Shown here piece by piece: positions 1 through 7,167 of a stretch of 16,486 nt of DNA. The notes below the pieces were generated by a model. It was not told the origin of the DNA and did no database searches. It saw only the letters and a program-made list of their open reading frames with translations. The position numbers and the translations under genes were made by a program. The first letter of the stretch is position 1. Each line of letters starts with the position of its first letter. This DNA is from SHYR01 sp034406555 (GTDB taxonomy: Bacteria > Chloroflexota > Dehalococcoidia > UBA2979), in assembly GCA_034406555.1 (NCBI GenBank), contig DASCRM010000009.1, positions 1 through 16,486 on the forward strand, written 5' to 3'.

Positions 1-1416
1 CACCATGCCCAGGAAGCCGTTGTTCATGATCGCCATCTTCACCGGCAGCTGCTCATCGTTGAGCGTGGCCATCTCCTGCAGCGTCATCTGGAAGCCGCCA
101 TCGCCGCAGATCGTCCAGACGCGCTCTCCCGGCCGGGCGGCCTGTGCACCGATCGCGGCCGGCAGCTCGAAGCCCATCGTGCCGAGCCCGCCGGAGGTGA
201 TCAGCTGGTAGGGGTGCGAGAAGTTCATCTGCTGCGCTGCCCACATCTGGTGCTGGCCCACTCCGGTCACGACCACGGCGTCCGGACTGTTCTCCGAGAT
301 GCGCTTCACGACGTGCTGCACCGAGAGTTCTGGCCCGCTGGGCACGGCCATCGACGCGAAGTGCTCGTCGCGCAACGTGTCGATCTCGCGTAGCCACTCG
401 GCGTGGGTGTTCTGTTTCACGGCAGCGGTCAACTGCGGCAGCACGTGCTTCACATCGCCCAGGATCGGGACGTGCGTAGGGATGTTCTTGTTGTGCTCGG
501 ACGCATCGATGTCGATGTGGATGATCTTCGCGGTGCGGTTGAAGTCCTCGAACCGCCCCATCGCACGGTCATCCATGCGATTGCCGATCGCGATCACGAC
601 GTCCGCCGTCGAGGCGGCGATATTCGCCTCGTAGGCACCGTGCATGCCCAGCATCCCGTATGAGAGCGCGTGGTCGTACCGGATCGAGCCCAGTCCGAGC
701 AGTGTGTTCAGCACCGGCACGCCCGCCTTCTCCGCGAACGTGACGAGCTCGTCACAAGCACTGCCGAGGATGATGCCGTGCCCGGCGATGATCAGCGGCT
801 TGTCCGCGGCGTCGATGATCGCAGCAGCCTCCGCGACGGGCTCTGGATCCGCCGCGCCGGGAATCTGGTAGCCGCGGATCCAGACCTCTTCCTCCGGCCA
901 CTCGAATTCGGCCTCCTCGATGAAGACATCCTTCGGGATGTCGACGTGCACCGGACCGGGGCGGCCGGTCGTGGCGATGTAGGCGGCCTCTGCGAAGGTG
1001 TATGCGAGGTCTTCGGCGCGCATCACGAGGTAGTTGTGCTTCACCGTCGGCATGATGATGCCGGTGGCGTCGGCCTCCTGGAAGCCGTCCTTACCCAGCA
1101 GGTTGCGAGAGACGTTGCCCGTGATGAACAGCGTCGGCACGGAGTCCATCATCGCGTTCTGAATCGCCGTCACGAGGTTCGTCGCGCCCGGTCCAGAGGT
1201 GGCCAGTGCCGCGCCCAGCCGCCCGCTCGCTCGCGCGTAGCCATCGGCGGCGTGCCCGCCGGCCTGTTCGTGGCGCACGAGCACGTGGTGAATCTCCGGA
1301 TGGGCTGGCAGGCGGTCGTACAACGGCAGTACGACACCGCCGGGGTACCCGAACAGCGTGTCGATGCCGATGCGCTTCAAACACTCGAGGACGATGTCTG
1401 CACCGCTGATTTTCAT
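1..1416 (-). CDS. ilvB: Acetolactate synthase large subunit (3'-truncated by window edge)
   Basis: This is the catalytic subunit of acetohydroxyacid synthase, a ThDP, Mg and FAD enzyme that condenses pyruvate with pyruvate or 2-oxobutyrate at the first common step of Val/Leu/Ile synthesis in the cytoplasm. The frame is open from an ATG at 1416 through the left edge, giving 472 codons; the family is usually about 560-600 aa, so roughly 100 C-terminal residues lie outside. Visible marks are the N-terminal FGYPGG stretch, the ThDP-activating glutamate (E50) in RHEQAGGHAADGYARASG, the conserved SGPGATN and GRPGPVHVDIPKDV blocks, and the ThDP motif GDGG (about 438-441) ending at NN (465-466). The start is chosen because MKISGADIVLECL matches the family N-terminus, although the Shine-Dalgarno is weak. 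It lies about 138 nt downstream of a Leu/Val-rich leader peptide that probably controls it. Homologous ThDP enzymes such as oxalyl-CoA decarboxylase or glyoxylate carboligase are less likely given the leader. Confidence 0.95.
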   Translation of the reverse strand, partial: MKISGADIVLECLKRIGIDTLFGYPGGVVLPLYDRLPAHPEIHHVLVRHEQAGGHAADGYARASGRLGAALATSGPGATNLVTAIQNAMMDSVPTLFITGNVSRNLLGKDGFQEADATGIIMPTVKHNYLVMRAEDLAYTFAEAAYIATTGRPGPVHVDIPKDVFIEEAEFEWPEEEVWIRGYQIPGAADPEPVAEAAAIIDAADKPLIIAGHGIILGSACDELVTFAEKAGVPVLNTLLGLGSIRYDHALSYGMLGMHGAYEANIAASTADVVIAIGNRMDDRAMGRFEDFNRTAKIIHIDIDASEHNKNIPTHVPILGDVKHVLPQLTAAVKQNTHAEWLREIDTLRDEHFASMAVPSGPELSVQHVVKRISENSPDAVVVTGVGQHQMWAAQQMNFSHPYQLITSGGLGTMGFELPAAIGAQAARPGERVWTICGDGGFQMTLQEMATLNDEQLPVKMAIMNNGFLGMV

Positions 1417-1509
1417 GGGGAGTTGTCCGCTTCTCTGCTCTGCTGTTCGTTCCTCCCGGCGGCCCAGGGCGACGTGCGATGCGTCCGAGGTGGTCGGTGT
1501 TGTGCGAGT

Positions 1510-1600
1510 GCCCGACACGCGGGCGGGGGCGGCGCTTCCTCTGCGAGGAGCCGCCTAGCTAAGTACGAGTACCAGCAGTAGGCCGCGGAGGGTCGCGGCC
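1510..1600 (-). promoter_or_regulatory. Putative ilvB attenuator: hairpins around the leader peptide stop
   Basis: Three hairpins can be read on the minus strand. The first is GGCCGCG/CGCGGCC with a 6-nt loop (1581-1600), inside the leader ORF just before the Leu/Val codons. The second, at 1528-1555, begins with the last base of the leader stop codon. It has outer arms GGCGGC/GCCGCC and inner arms TCCTC/GAGGA, a GCA loop and a 3-nt bulge. The third is a weaker GCCCG/CGGGC stem at 1510-1524. The second is placed like an attenuator terminator, but no U-tract follows, so termination may be Rho-dependent or control may act on translation. No covariation was available, so the fold is inference. 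Confidence 0.6.
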
Positions 1601-1638
1601 GTCAGAGAGTCGTGGCTGGGCGTTGTCGTACCAGTCAT
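1555..1638 (-). CDS. Branched-chain amino acid leader peptide upstream of ilvB (27 aa)
   Basis: This is a short ORF absent from standard gene calls. It begins at ATG 1638 (an in-frame GTG lies directly before it at 1639-1641), reads MTGTTTPSHDSL and ends LLLVLVLS followed by TAG at 1555-1557. Seven of the last eight codons before the stop are Leu or Val (CTA CTG CTG GTA CTC GTA CTT), the products of the pathway that the downstream acetolactate synthase starts. This is the layout of classical ilv/leu attenuator peptides, in which ribosome stalling at scarce Leu-tRNA or Val-tRNA decides the fold of the mRNA downstream. There is no Shine-Dalgarno, and the inferred transcription start lies at or within a few bases of the GTG/ATG, so translation is probably leaderless. 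The assignment is inferred from codon content, position and flanking hairpins. Chance occurrence is the alternative, but the Leu/Val run ending exactly at a hairpin makes that unlikely. Confidence 0.82.
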   Translation of the reverse strand: MTGTTTPSHDSLTAATLRGLLLVLVLS

Positions 1639-1648
1639 CACGAGAGGA

Positions 1649-1678
1649 AGTATCGAGGCGCAGCCGCGCCGCCGTCAA
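1649..1678 (-). promoter_or_regulatory. Promoter of the ilvB leader transcript
   Basis: On the minus strand, TTGACG (1673-1678, 5 of 6 matches to the sigma-70-type -35) is separated by 18 bp from GATACT (1649-1654, 4 of 6 matches to the -10). The predicted start point falls near G1641, at or just before the leader GTG/ATG. It lies in the gap after the tetR stop, so ilvB need not depend on readthrough from tetR. Confidence 0.6.
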
Positions 1679-1710
1679 CCTCGGTTACTCTGCCTGCACG
1701 TCGCGGGCTG

Positions 1711-2421
1711 CTAATCGCCGTTGGCGCTCACGAGCTTCGCCGCGAGGCCACTGAGGATCACATCGAGTCCGAACTCGAATTCGTCGGCGATCTCGCATTC
1801 CGCCAGCAGCGGCGCGATCTCGACGATGTGAGGGAAGTCGCCGTTCGGCAGATCGGCCAGCGCGACGGAGCGACTGCCGGCCGCGCGTACGGGGTTGGCG
1901 GAGAGCAGGATCGGCGTGGCCGTCTCCTGCAACACGTAGCCAAGGACGTGCGCGACCAGCGTGTGCCAGCCGTGGTGGGCCATGTCGGCCGTGAATCCCG
2001 CCTCGCGCATCGTGCCGACCACGGACTCCATCAGGTGCAGGTAGGCCGGGCCACGGTTGGAGCCGGAGAGGATGATTGGGACGACGTTGGCGTGCAGCGA
2101 GAGCGCTTCGCGGGCAGAGTCGGAGACGTTGCGCAGGCGCTGATCCCAGTCGCCACTCTCGGCGGACGGAATGTCGACTTCCGTGAAGACGAGGTCGGCG
2201 ATGCCGGCCAGGATGTCGTCTTTGTTGTCGATGTGGTTGTAGAGCGACATCGCTTCGGCGTTCAGCTTGGCGGCGAGTTTGCGCATGCTGAGTGCCTGCA
2301 GGCTGTGCTCATCGGCGAAGCGCAGGGCGGCGTCGAGGATGCGTTCGCGCGTCAGCGGTTCCCGTATGCGACCGTAGCGGTCGGTACGACGGTTCGTCTG
2401 CGCGGCGGTGGCTTGTGTCAT
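1711..2421 (-). CDS. TetR/AcrR-family transcriptional regulator
   Basis: This 236-aa cytoplasmic DNA-binding repressor has an N-terminal TetR helix-turn-helix at about residues 24-70, from LTRERILDAALRFADEHSL to LSMRKLAAKLNAEAMSLYNHIDNKDDI, the classic recognition-helix region. The long C-terminal part resembles the TetR_C ligand and dimerisation domain of TetR-like drug sensors, with a histidine/tryptophan-bearing stretch MAHHGWHTLVAHVLG. The ATG at 2421 is supported by a GGAGAGG Shine-Dalgarno 8 nt upstream. A perfect 5+5 inverted repeat sits in its own promoter, implying autorepression. It follows the DUF3179 gene by 82 bp in the same direction; whether it controls that cluster, ilvB or a distant target is not visible here. 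The family assignment is firm; the ligand is unknown. Confidence 0.92.
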   Translation of the reverse strand: MTQATAAQTNRRTDRYGRIREPLTRERILDAALRFADEHSLQALSMRKLAAKLNAEAMSLYNHIDNKDDILAGIADLVFTEVDIPSAESGDWDQRLRNVSDSAREALSLHANVVPIILSGSNRGPAYLHLMESVVGTMREAGFTADMAHHGWHTLVAHVLGYVLQETATPILLSANPVRAAGSRSVALADLPNGDFPHIVEIAPLLAECEIADEFEFGLDVILSGLAAKLVSANGD

Positions 2422-2455
2422 CAGATTCGCCTCTCCGCCAGAACCCCGACGCTCA

Positions 2456-2495
2456 CTTACGGTGTAAGACTACGCGTGGATCCGATACCTGTCTA
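2456..2495 (-). promoter_or_regulatory. tetR promoter with palindromic operator
   Basis: On the minus strand a -35-like TAGACA (2490-2495, 5 of 6) and a weak -10-like TAGTCT (2467-2472) are 17 bp apart. CTTAC-ACC-GTAAG (2456-2468) overlaps the -10 edge and the expected start site. The 5-bp arms with a 3-bp centre are the size expected for a TetR-family site, so binding there would block tetR itself. Confidence 0.55.
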
Positions 2496-2503
2496 CGGCC
2501 GCA

Positions 2504-4012
2504 TTACTGGTCCCAGATGGTGGTTTCTGGGTGGGTCTGTGCCCATGCGAACCAGTAGAATTCATCGGTCGCGACAGACTCGTATCGGCGGCCATCGGTG
2601 GTACTCACCAACGCGTCCTCCTGCACGAACCATCGCGTCCCATCGCCTCCGTCGTCACCAGTCGCAATCAGGCCGCTCTCACCCTCGCTCAGGACCGAGA
2701 GTTCGAGTCCGCCCGACCGGTAGACGCGGATTGCGCTGTTGGGCCCTTCAGAGATCAGTAGGACGCTCACGCCGCTGAGGATGTCGTGGGTGACCTCTCG
2801 TGTTCGCAGCGTCGCCGCTGGATACGCGCGGGTGACCCCATCGATGGTCACGCCGAGCACGCGAGTCTCGGGCGGCAGGCGGTCATCGAGCGCGGAGAGT
2901 GGGAACTCTGGAGCCGGGGAACCCGGCTCGTCACGCAGCCCCGCGCCCGGCGTGTAGTCGCGCACGAAGCCGGTGTTGAGGTCCAGCGTGAAGGTGCTGC
3001 GGTGGCGGGTGGACCAATCGCCCCAGGTCGTCGTCAGCAGTGGGTAGCGGGCGAGTTCGATGCCCTGACCGAGCAGCGGGCCGGCGACCGGGCGGCCGCT
3101 GAGCGGATCCCAAAGGCTGCCGGTCTCCTCGTCGAAGAGCAGGGTGCGCGACTCGTGGACGAGCCCGGACGCGCCCAGCGTGTAGCGTTCGCCGTCGGCA
3201 CGCGGGTCGAACGCCACCGCACCGCCGCACGGGCGGCAAAAGACCAGCACGACCGGCTCCTCGCCGACCACATCCTCCACCAGCTCATGCCATGCGACGA
3301 TGCGACGTGGATAGGCCCGCGCCGCCCCGTTCACCTGCAGGCCGTAGACAGCATCGACATCCCTCAGGTAGCGCTCCTCGACGCGGTGGACGAGCGCGGG
3401 CTCGCGCAGCGGCTCGACCTCGTTGGTGGCTGCGCCGGCCCAGATCAGCAGGTCGACTCGCACGTCGAACTCCCGCTCGCCATCGAGGATGCGGAGGTAC
3501 GCAGGGGCGATGAACGAGAGCAGGCGGCCCTTCCACTGAATGTAGTCACGCGGGAGCTGCGGCGTCTGTGTCGCAGCCCACGCGTACCACGCCAGCGGGT
3601 CGTCCAGCCGCCGGCCGGTGAGTGATTCGAGTGAGTCCTCCACCCAGCGCGACCAGCCGACGTCCAGCCAGCGCATGTCGATCAGCGGGGCGACGAATCG
3701 CTGATCGCCCGATCTGCCCATGGCGACGATCGCATCGACGGTCTCCGACTGCGGGGGCAGACAGTTGGCCGCTATCGCGGGGTCGTCGTACCAGCAGACG
3801 GCGAGTCGCAGCAGGTCGGTGACGCCGTCCTCGGTGAGCGTTACCGGCGCGGTCGGCTCTGGCGTCGCGGTGGCGGGCGTGGCGGTCGCCACCGCGACGG
3901 TGACCGTTGGCAGAATCACCGCCGTCGGATCGCTCTCCGTGCGTTCGGAGCAGGCGAGCAGCAGCGCGGCCAGCACCGCGAGAACGGCGGCCAGCGACGA
4001 GCGGGCGAGCAT
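2504..4012 (-). CDS. DUF3179 domain-containing lipoprotein
   Basis: This 502-aa predicted exported lipoprotein has an N-terminal hydrophobic signal followed by the lipobox LLAC (lipidated Cys21) and a Thr/Pro/Ala-rich linker to about residue 60. Residues 60-180 are a helical region without a recognised domain; the MGRSGDQRFVAPLIDMRWLD stretch looks HEAT-like. Residues 220-490 match the DUF3179 pattern: FCRPCGGAV with Cys259 and Cys262, then GLVHESRTLLFDEETGSLWDPLSG and TTWGDW. The molecular function of DUF3179 is not established; the CxxC suggests metal or redox chemistry outside the membrane, which is inference. The gene begins 5 bp after the stop of the FAD-dependent reductase gene, so translation and transcription are very likely coupled. 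The ATG at 4012 is the only start giving a proper signal peptide. Confidence 0.85.
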   Translation of the reverse strand: MLARSSLAAVLAVLAALLLACSERTESDPTAVILPTVTVAVATATPATATPEPTAPVTLTEDGVTDLLRLAVCWYDDPAIAANCLPPQSETVDAIVAMGRSGDQRFVAPLIDMRWLDVGWSRWVEDSLESLTGRRLDDPLAWYAWAATQTPQLPRDYIQWKGRLLSFIAPAYLRILDGEREFDVRVDLLIWAGAATNEVEPLREPALVHRVEERYLRDVDAVYGLQVNGAARAYPRRIVAWHELVEDVVGEEPVVLVFCRPCGGAVAFDPRADGERYTLGASGLVHESRTLLFDEETGSLWDPLSGRPVAGPLLGQGIELARYPLLTTTWGDWSTRHRSTFTLDLNTGFVRDYTPGAGLRDEPGSPAPEFPLSALDDRLPPETRVLGVTIDGVTRAYPAATLRTREVTHDILSGVSVLLISEGPNSAIRVYRSGGLELSVLSEGESGLIATGDDGGDGTRWFVQEDALVSTTDGRRYESVATDEFYWFAWAQTHPETTIWDQ

Positions 4013-4017
4013 CGCGT

Positions 4018-5217
4018 CTATCGCCTGCCGAAACGGCGTTCGTTAAAGCGGCGGCTGAGCTTGGCGAGTGGCTCCAGGGCGTATGCCAGCGGGCCCGTGC
4101 CACGCACCATGTCCTCGATCGTGCGCTGGCCGGTGAGCGTCTCCGCCATCGCATTCCAAAATCGACCGGAGCGCTGTATCAGCATCACGAACGGGCGCGG
4201 CCACATGTGGAACAACTCCGCCAGCGACTGCGAAGCGACTACCTCGGGCAGCAGCTCGCGCTCCACCGTCCACTGGTAGCCGTCGAGCGTGCTGGTCTCG
4301 CCGTCGAGGTAGCCGTCGAGCGTCGATCCGGCGGCCGTGCCGGATGCGATCGCCTGGTAGATACCCTCGCCCGAGAGCGGGTCGACGAACCCGGCGGCGT
4401 CGCCGACGAGCAGCGCCCCCCCGGCGGTGAGCTCGGTCCCCGGTCGCATCATCGGCAGGTGGTGGCCACGCAGCTCCACCATCGAGGCCGGGTCGAGTCC
4501 GTACGAGCGGCAGAGCCGGTCGAGGTCGCCTCGCAGTGAGGACCCTACGACGCCCTTCCAGCCGCCGACGCCGACGTTGAGGTGGTCGCCCTTTGGAAAG
4601 ACCCAGCCGTAGCCACCCGCCATCCAGCCCAGTTGCAGCGCGACACGGCCGCGAATCCACTGCGGTAACCCGTCCGAGTACGGCAGATTGGCCTCCAGTG
4701 CCACGGCGCGCTCGCGCGGGTGCTCGAAGCCGAGCATCGTGCCAACGATGCCGTTTGCGCCGTCCGCGCCGACGAGGGTGCGCGAACGGTGAACGGTGGC
4801 GCCGGCCTCCACCTCGTACCAGCCGTCGGGCAGCATGCGCAGGCTGCGGACCTGCCCGGCCTTGCCATCGCGGAACTCCGCGCCCGCCTGCTGAGCGCGC
4901 TCCGCCAGGAGGTGGTCGAGCCTCGATCGCTGCGTCATGAACGCGATCGGGTGCCCGGCGTCCAGGTCGACGGGCTTGCGACCGCCGAGCCGCACGTGCG
5001 CGCCGGTGATCACCTCTTCGACGACGGGCGAGAGGTCGAAGGGCAGCAGCGCGTCGCTACGCACGGTCACCGCGCCACCGCAGGGCTTGTCGCGTGGGAA
5101 TCGCGCGCGGTCGAGCATCAGCACGTCGTGGCCTCGTGCGGCCAGCTCGCGCGCGGCGGTGCTCCCGGCGGGGCCCGCGCCGATCACAATCGCGTCGTGC
5201 TCAGTGACGGTGGTCAT
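4018..5217 (-). CDS. Geranylgeranyl reductase family FAD-dependent oxidoreductase
   Basis: This 399-aa flavoprotein belongs to the p-hydroxybenzoate-hydroxylase-fold group that saturates isoprenoid chains (geranylgeranyl groups in chlorophyll, archaeal lipids or menaquinone) or oxidises related substrates. The dinucleotide motif GAGPAG is at residues 13-18 and the family motif PCGGAV at 45-50. GADGANG follows at 150-156, YGWVFPKG at about 203-210, and the second FAD motif GDAAGFVDPLSGEGI at 272-286. Length is typical. In a non-photosynthetic bacterium menaquinone side-chain saturation is the likeliest role, but the substrate cannot be read from sequence. It lies 33 bp after the PH-domain membrane protein and 5 bp before the DUF3179 lipoprotein, which suggests an envelope- or quinone-related operon. 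The ATG at 5217 gives the motif at the usual distance from the N-terminus; the Shine-Dalgarno is weak. Confidence 0.88.
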   Translation of the reverse strand: MTTVTEHDAIVIGAGPAGSTAARELAARGHDVLMLDRARFPRDKPCGGAVTVRSDALLPFDLSPVVEEVITGAHVRLGGRKPVDLDAGHPIAFMTQRSRLDHLLAERAQQAGAEFRDGKAGQVRSLRMLPDGWYEVEAGATVHRSRTLVGADGANGIVGTMLGFEHPRERAVALEANLPYSDGLPQWIRGRVALQLGWMAGGYGWVFPKGDHLNVGVGGWKGVVGSSLRGDLDRLCRSYGLDPASMVELRGHHLPMMRPGTELTAGGALLVGDAAGFVDPLSGEGIYQAIASGTAAGSTLDGYLDGETSTLDGYQWTVERELLPEVVASQSLAELFHMWPRPFVMLIQRSGRFWNAMAETLTGQRTIEDMVRGTGPLAYALEPLAKLSRRFNERRFGRR

Positions 5218-5250
5218 TGCCTTCGATGCTACAACTCACCCACCCTGCGG

Positions 5251-6147
5251 TCAGGCGACGGCGATCGCGTAGGCAGCGATCAGGGCGACCTGCACGGCGA
5301 TCGCCACGAGGAAGAGCACGTAGCCCGCGATCCGCTCCCAGCTGTGGATCAGCACGCCGAGTACAAGGTTCACCACGAGGATCGCGGAGGCGACCCGTGG
5401 CAGCTCGAGGATCGCGTCGCGACTGACGACGGTGACAATCGGACTGACATCCGTCGGCGGGAAGTGCAGCGCCAGCGTTGCCGGCAGGTCGTCGTAGCCG
5501 AACGCGATCTGCGCCCAGACGGTCGCGCCCGCAAGCAACGCAAGCGCCACCAACCCGATCGCGATGTTGTCGTCCCAGAAGTTCTGCATCGTCGAACCGG
5601 TGCGCTCGACGTGGTGCGCGATCTCCGCCGTTGGCCCCATGTCCTGACGGAGCTGAATGTGCTGCGCGAAGCTCGCCGGGTCGTCCACGGAGATCGCGTA
5701 GTTGCGCTCGCTGGTCATCACGTAGAGCACCTGCGACGCCGACTGGTGCGTCGAGTAGAAGAGCACCTCGCCGATGCGGTCGATGTGGGCGCGGCCGATG
5801 TGGTGGCCCCACCATGAGACGCCCGAGACGCGAGGCACGCCGACCGAGGTGCCGGGCACGAGCCGTTCGATCGCGCCCAGCGGAATCACCTGCCTCGTCG
5901 GTCCCCACACGATCACCAGCCCGTTGCGATCGAGTGCGTACGAGAGCGTCGCCAGCGAGTACGTCCAGAAGCCGAAGAGCGTCCCCAGCCCCGCGGCGGC
6001 AGCGGCGAAGCTGTAGGACAGCAGCCCCTCGAGGCCGATCCCGGAGTTGAGGCCATTGTCGAGCAGCACGAGGCCGACCGCCGCCGTCCAGAAGGCGAGC
6101 ACCGTGCCAACCAGCAGGCCCAGCGCACGTGACGGTTGGTAGAACAT
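5251..6147 (-). CDS. Multi-pass membrane protein with bacterial PH-like domain
   Basis: This 298-aa predicted inner-membrane protein has hydrophobic segments at about 8-29, 44-66, 193-215, 250-268 and 273-297. Between the second and third lies a soluble stretch (about 68-170) with the bacterial PH-domain pattern, SYALDRNGLVIVWGPTRQVI followed by PLGAIERL, found in membrane-anchored bPH proteins. After the third segment, LPATLALHFPP resembles the DUF1648 signature (LP..I..HF) seen in SdpI-like and other small membrane proteins. No catalytic motif is visible and the function is unknown. The ATG at 6147 has a GAGGG Shine-Dalgarno 6 nt upstream. That element forms one arm of a 9-bp inverted repeat, so its expression may be controlled by mRNA structure. 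It probably heads the PH - reductase - DUF3179 operon. Confidence 0.75.
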   Translation of the reverse strand: MFYQPSRALGLLVGTVLAFWTAAVGLVLLDNGLNSGIGLEGLLSYSFAAAAAGLGTLFGFWTYSLATLSYALDRNGLVIVWGPTRQVIPLGAIERLVPGTSVGVPRVSGVSWWGHHIGRAHIDRIGEVLFYSTHQSASQVLYVMTSERNYAISVDDPASFAQHIQLRQDMGPTAEIAHHVERTGSTMQNFWDDNIAIGLVALALLAGATVWAQIAFGYDDLPATLALHFPPTDVSPIVTVVSRDAILELPRVASAILVVNLVLGVLIHSWERIAGYVLFLVAIAVQVALIAAYAIAVA

Positions 6148-6150
6148 CGC

Positions 6151-6204
6151 GAGCCCTCAGCTCGTCAGCGTGACGCGGCTACGGCAGCCAGCCTGTGAGG
6201 GCTC
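6151..6204 (-). promoter_or_regulatory. mRNA structure sequestering the PH-gene Shine-Dalgarno
   Basis: A perfect 9-bp inverted repeat (GAGCCCTCA at 6196-6204 and TGAGGGCTC at 6151-6159 on the minus strand) encloses 36 nt. The enclosed part holds two smaller hairpins, GGCT-GCCGT-AGCC and CGTCA-CGC-TGACG, giving a possible three-way junction. The 3' arm of the closing stem contains GAGGG, the Shine-Dalgarno of the next gene. Closed, it would block initiation; opened by a ligand, protein or ribosome, it would permit it. It could instead be a plain intergenic hairpin or mRNA-stability element, since no U-tract follows. Confidence 0.5.
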
Positions 6205-6228
6205 AGCATCAGCGGCCCGCGACCCGTG

Positions 6229-7167
6229 CTAGGCGCCGACAGCGGCGCCGGAGTAGGTCGGCGTCAGCCAGTCCCTGTACTCCGGGATGCGGCCGGTGAT
6301 CGCATCGGCGTAGCGGTGCTGGAGCAGGCGGCTTACCTCGCCGAACTCGCCGTCGCCTATCGGGATGCGGTCGATCTCCGTCACCGGGGTGACGTGCGCG
6401 GCGGTGCCGGTCAGGAACACCTCGTCGGCGATGTAGAGCTCGGAACGGTCGATCGAACGGCGCTCGACGTCGAGGCCCAGCTCCTTTTTCGCGATTTCAA
6501 GCGCGGTCTCCAGCGTGATCCCCTCCAAGATGTTGTCGGAAGGCGGCGGAGTGATCAGCTTGCCGTGGCGGATCATCACCAGGTTCTCGCCGGAGCCCTC
6601 CGAGACGTGTCCATCGGCGTTCAGCATGATCGCCTCGTCGACGCCGTTCAGCTCGGCCTCGGTCTTGGCCATCGAGTTGTTGACGTAGAGGCCGGTCACC
6701 TTCGCCCGCACCGGGATCATCGTGTCGTCGATGCGCCGCCACGATGAGGTGATGCAGCGCACGCCGGCCTCCGGGTCGAGGTACGCGCCGAACGGCGTGG
6801 CGTAGACGAGGAAGTCCTCTTCGAGGTTGTGCATGCGCACCCCGACGGCCTGTTCCGACTTGTAGACGATCGGCCGGATGTAGGTGTCCTCGCGGAACCC
6901 GCTCTGCCGCGCGACGCGCTCGATGATCTCCACGATCTCGTCTTCGCTGTACTTCAGGCCGAGCCGCACGATCTTGGCGCTCTGCATGATGCGCTGCACG
7001 TGGTCGCGAACGCGGAAGAGGTAGAGCTCGCCGTCGTCTTCGTTCCAGTTGCCGCGGATGCCCTCGAATACGCCGGTGCCGTAGTTAAAGGCGTGGGTCA
7101 TGACGCCGATCTTGGCGTCCTCCAGCGGCACGTAGTTGCCCTCGAAGAAGGCGGTCGGTGTAGACAT
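6229..7167 (-). CDS. ilvE: Branched-chain amino acid aminotransferase
   Basis: This 312-aa PLP enzyme of fold type IV transfers the amino group between glutamate and the 2-oxo acids of Leu, Ile and Val, the last step of their synthesis. The N-terminal THAFNYGTGVFEGIR is the family signature. The catalytic lysine is K156 in RAKVTGLYVNN, followed by SEGSGENL and the cofactor-binding TGTAAHVTPV. Length matches family members (about 300-310 aa). The ATG at 7167 has a GGGGAG Shine-Dalgarno. Its promoter appears to lie inside the 3' end of the overlapping esterase ORF, so it can be expressed independently. D-amino-acid transaminase and aminodeoxychorismate lyase share the fold, but the signatures fit the branched-chain enzyme best. 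Confidence 0.95.
   Translation of the reverse strand: MSTPTAFFEGNYVPLEDAKIGVMTHAFNYGTGVFEGIRGNWNEDDGELYLFRVRDHVQRIMQSAKIVRLGLKYSEDEIVEIIERVARQSGFREDTYIRPIVYKSEQAVGVRMHNLEEDFLVYATPFGAYLDPEAGVRCITSSWRRIDDTMIPVRAKVTGLYVNNSMAKTEAELNGVDEAIMLNADGHVSEGSGENLVMIRHGKLITPPPSDNILEGITLETALEIAKKELGLDVERRSIDRSELYIADEVFLTGTAAHVTPVTEIDRIPIGDGEFGEVSRLLQHRYADAITGRIPEYRDWLTPTYSGAAVGA

Noticed and set aside
670..1581. A 303-codon plus-strand frame opposite ilvB
   Set aside because: It is antisense to strongly conserved acetolactate synthase motifs and has shadow-type composition with no recognisable domain.
1417..1710. T-box or other known riboswitch before ilvB
   Set aside because: I found no T-box core sequence or specifier arrangement; the Leu/Val leader ORF explains the region better.
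1612..2778. A 388-codon plus-strand frame opposite tetR
   Set aside because: It mirrors the TetR codons, spans the tetR promoter and the DUF3179 3' end, and shows no family motif.
4720..5817. A 365-codon plus-strand frame opposite the reductase and PH genes
   Set aside because: It crosses two genuine minus-strand genes and has no domain or convincing ribosome site.
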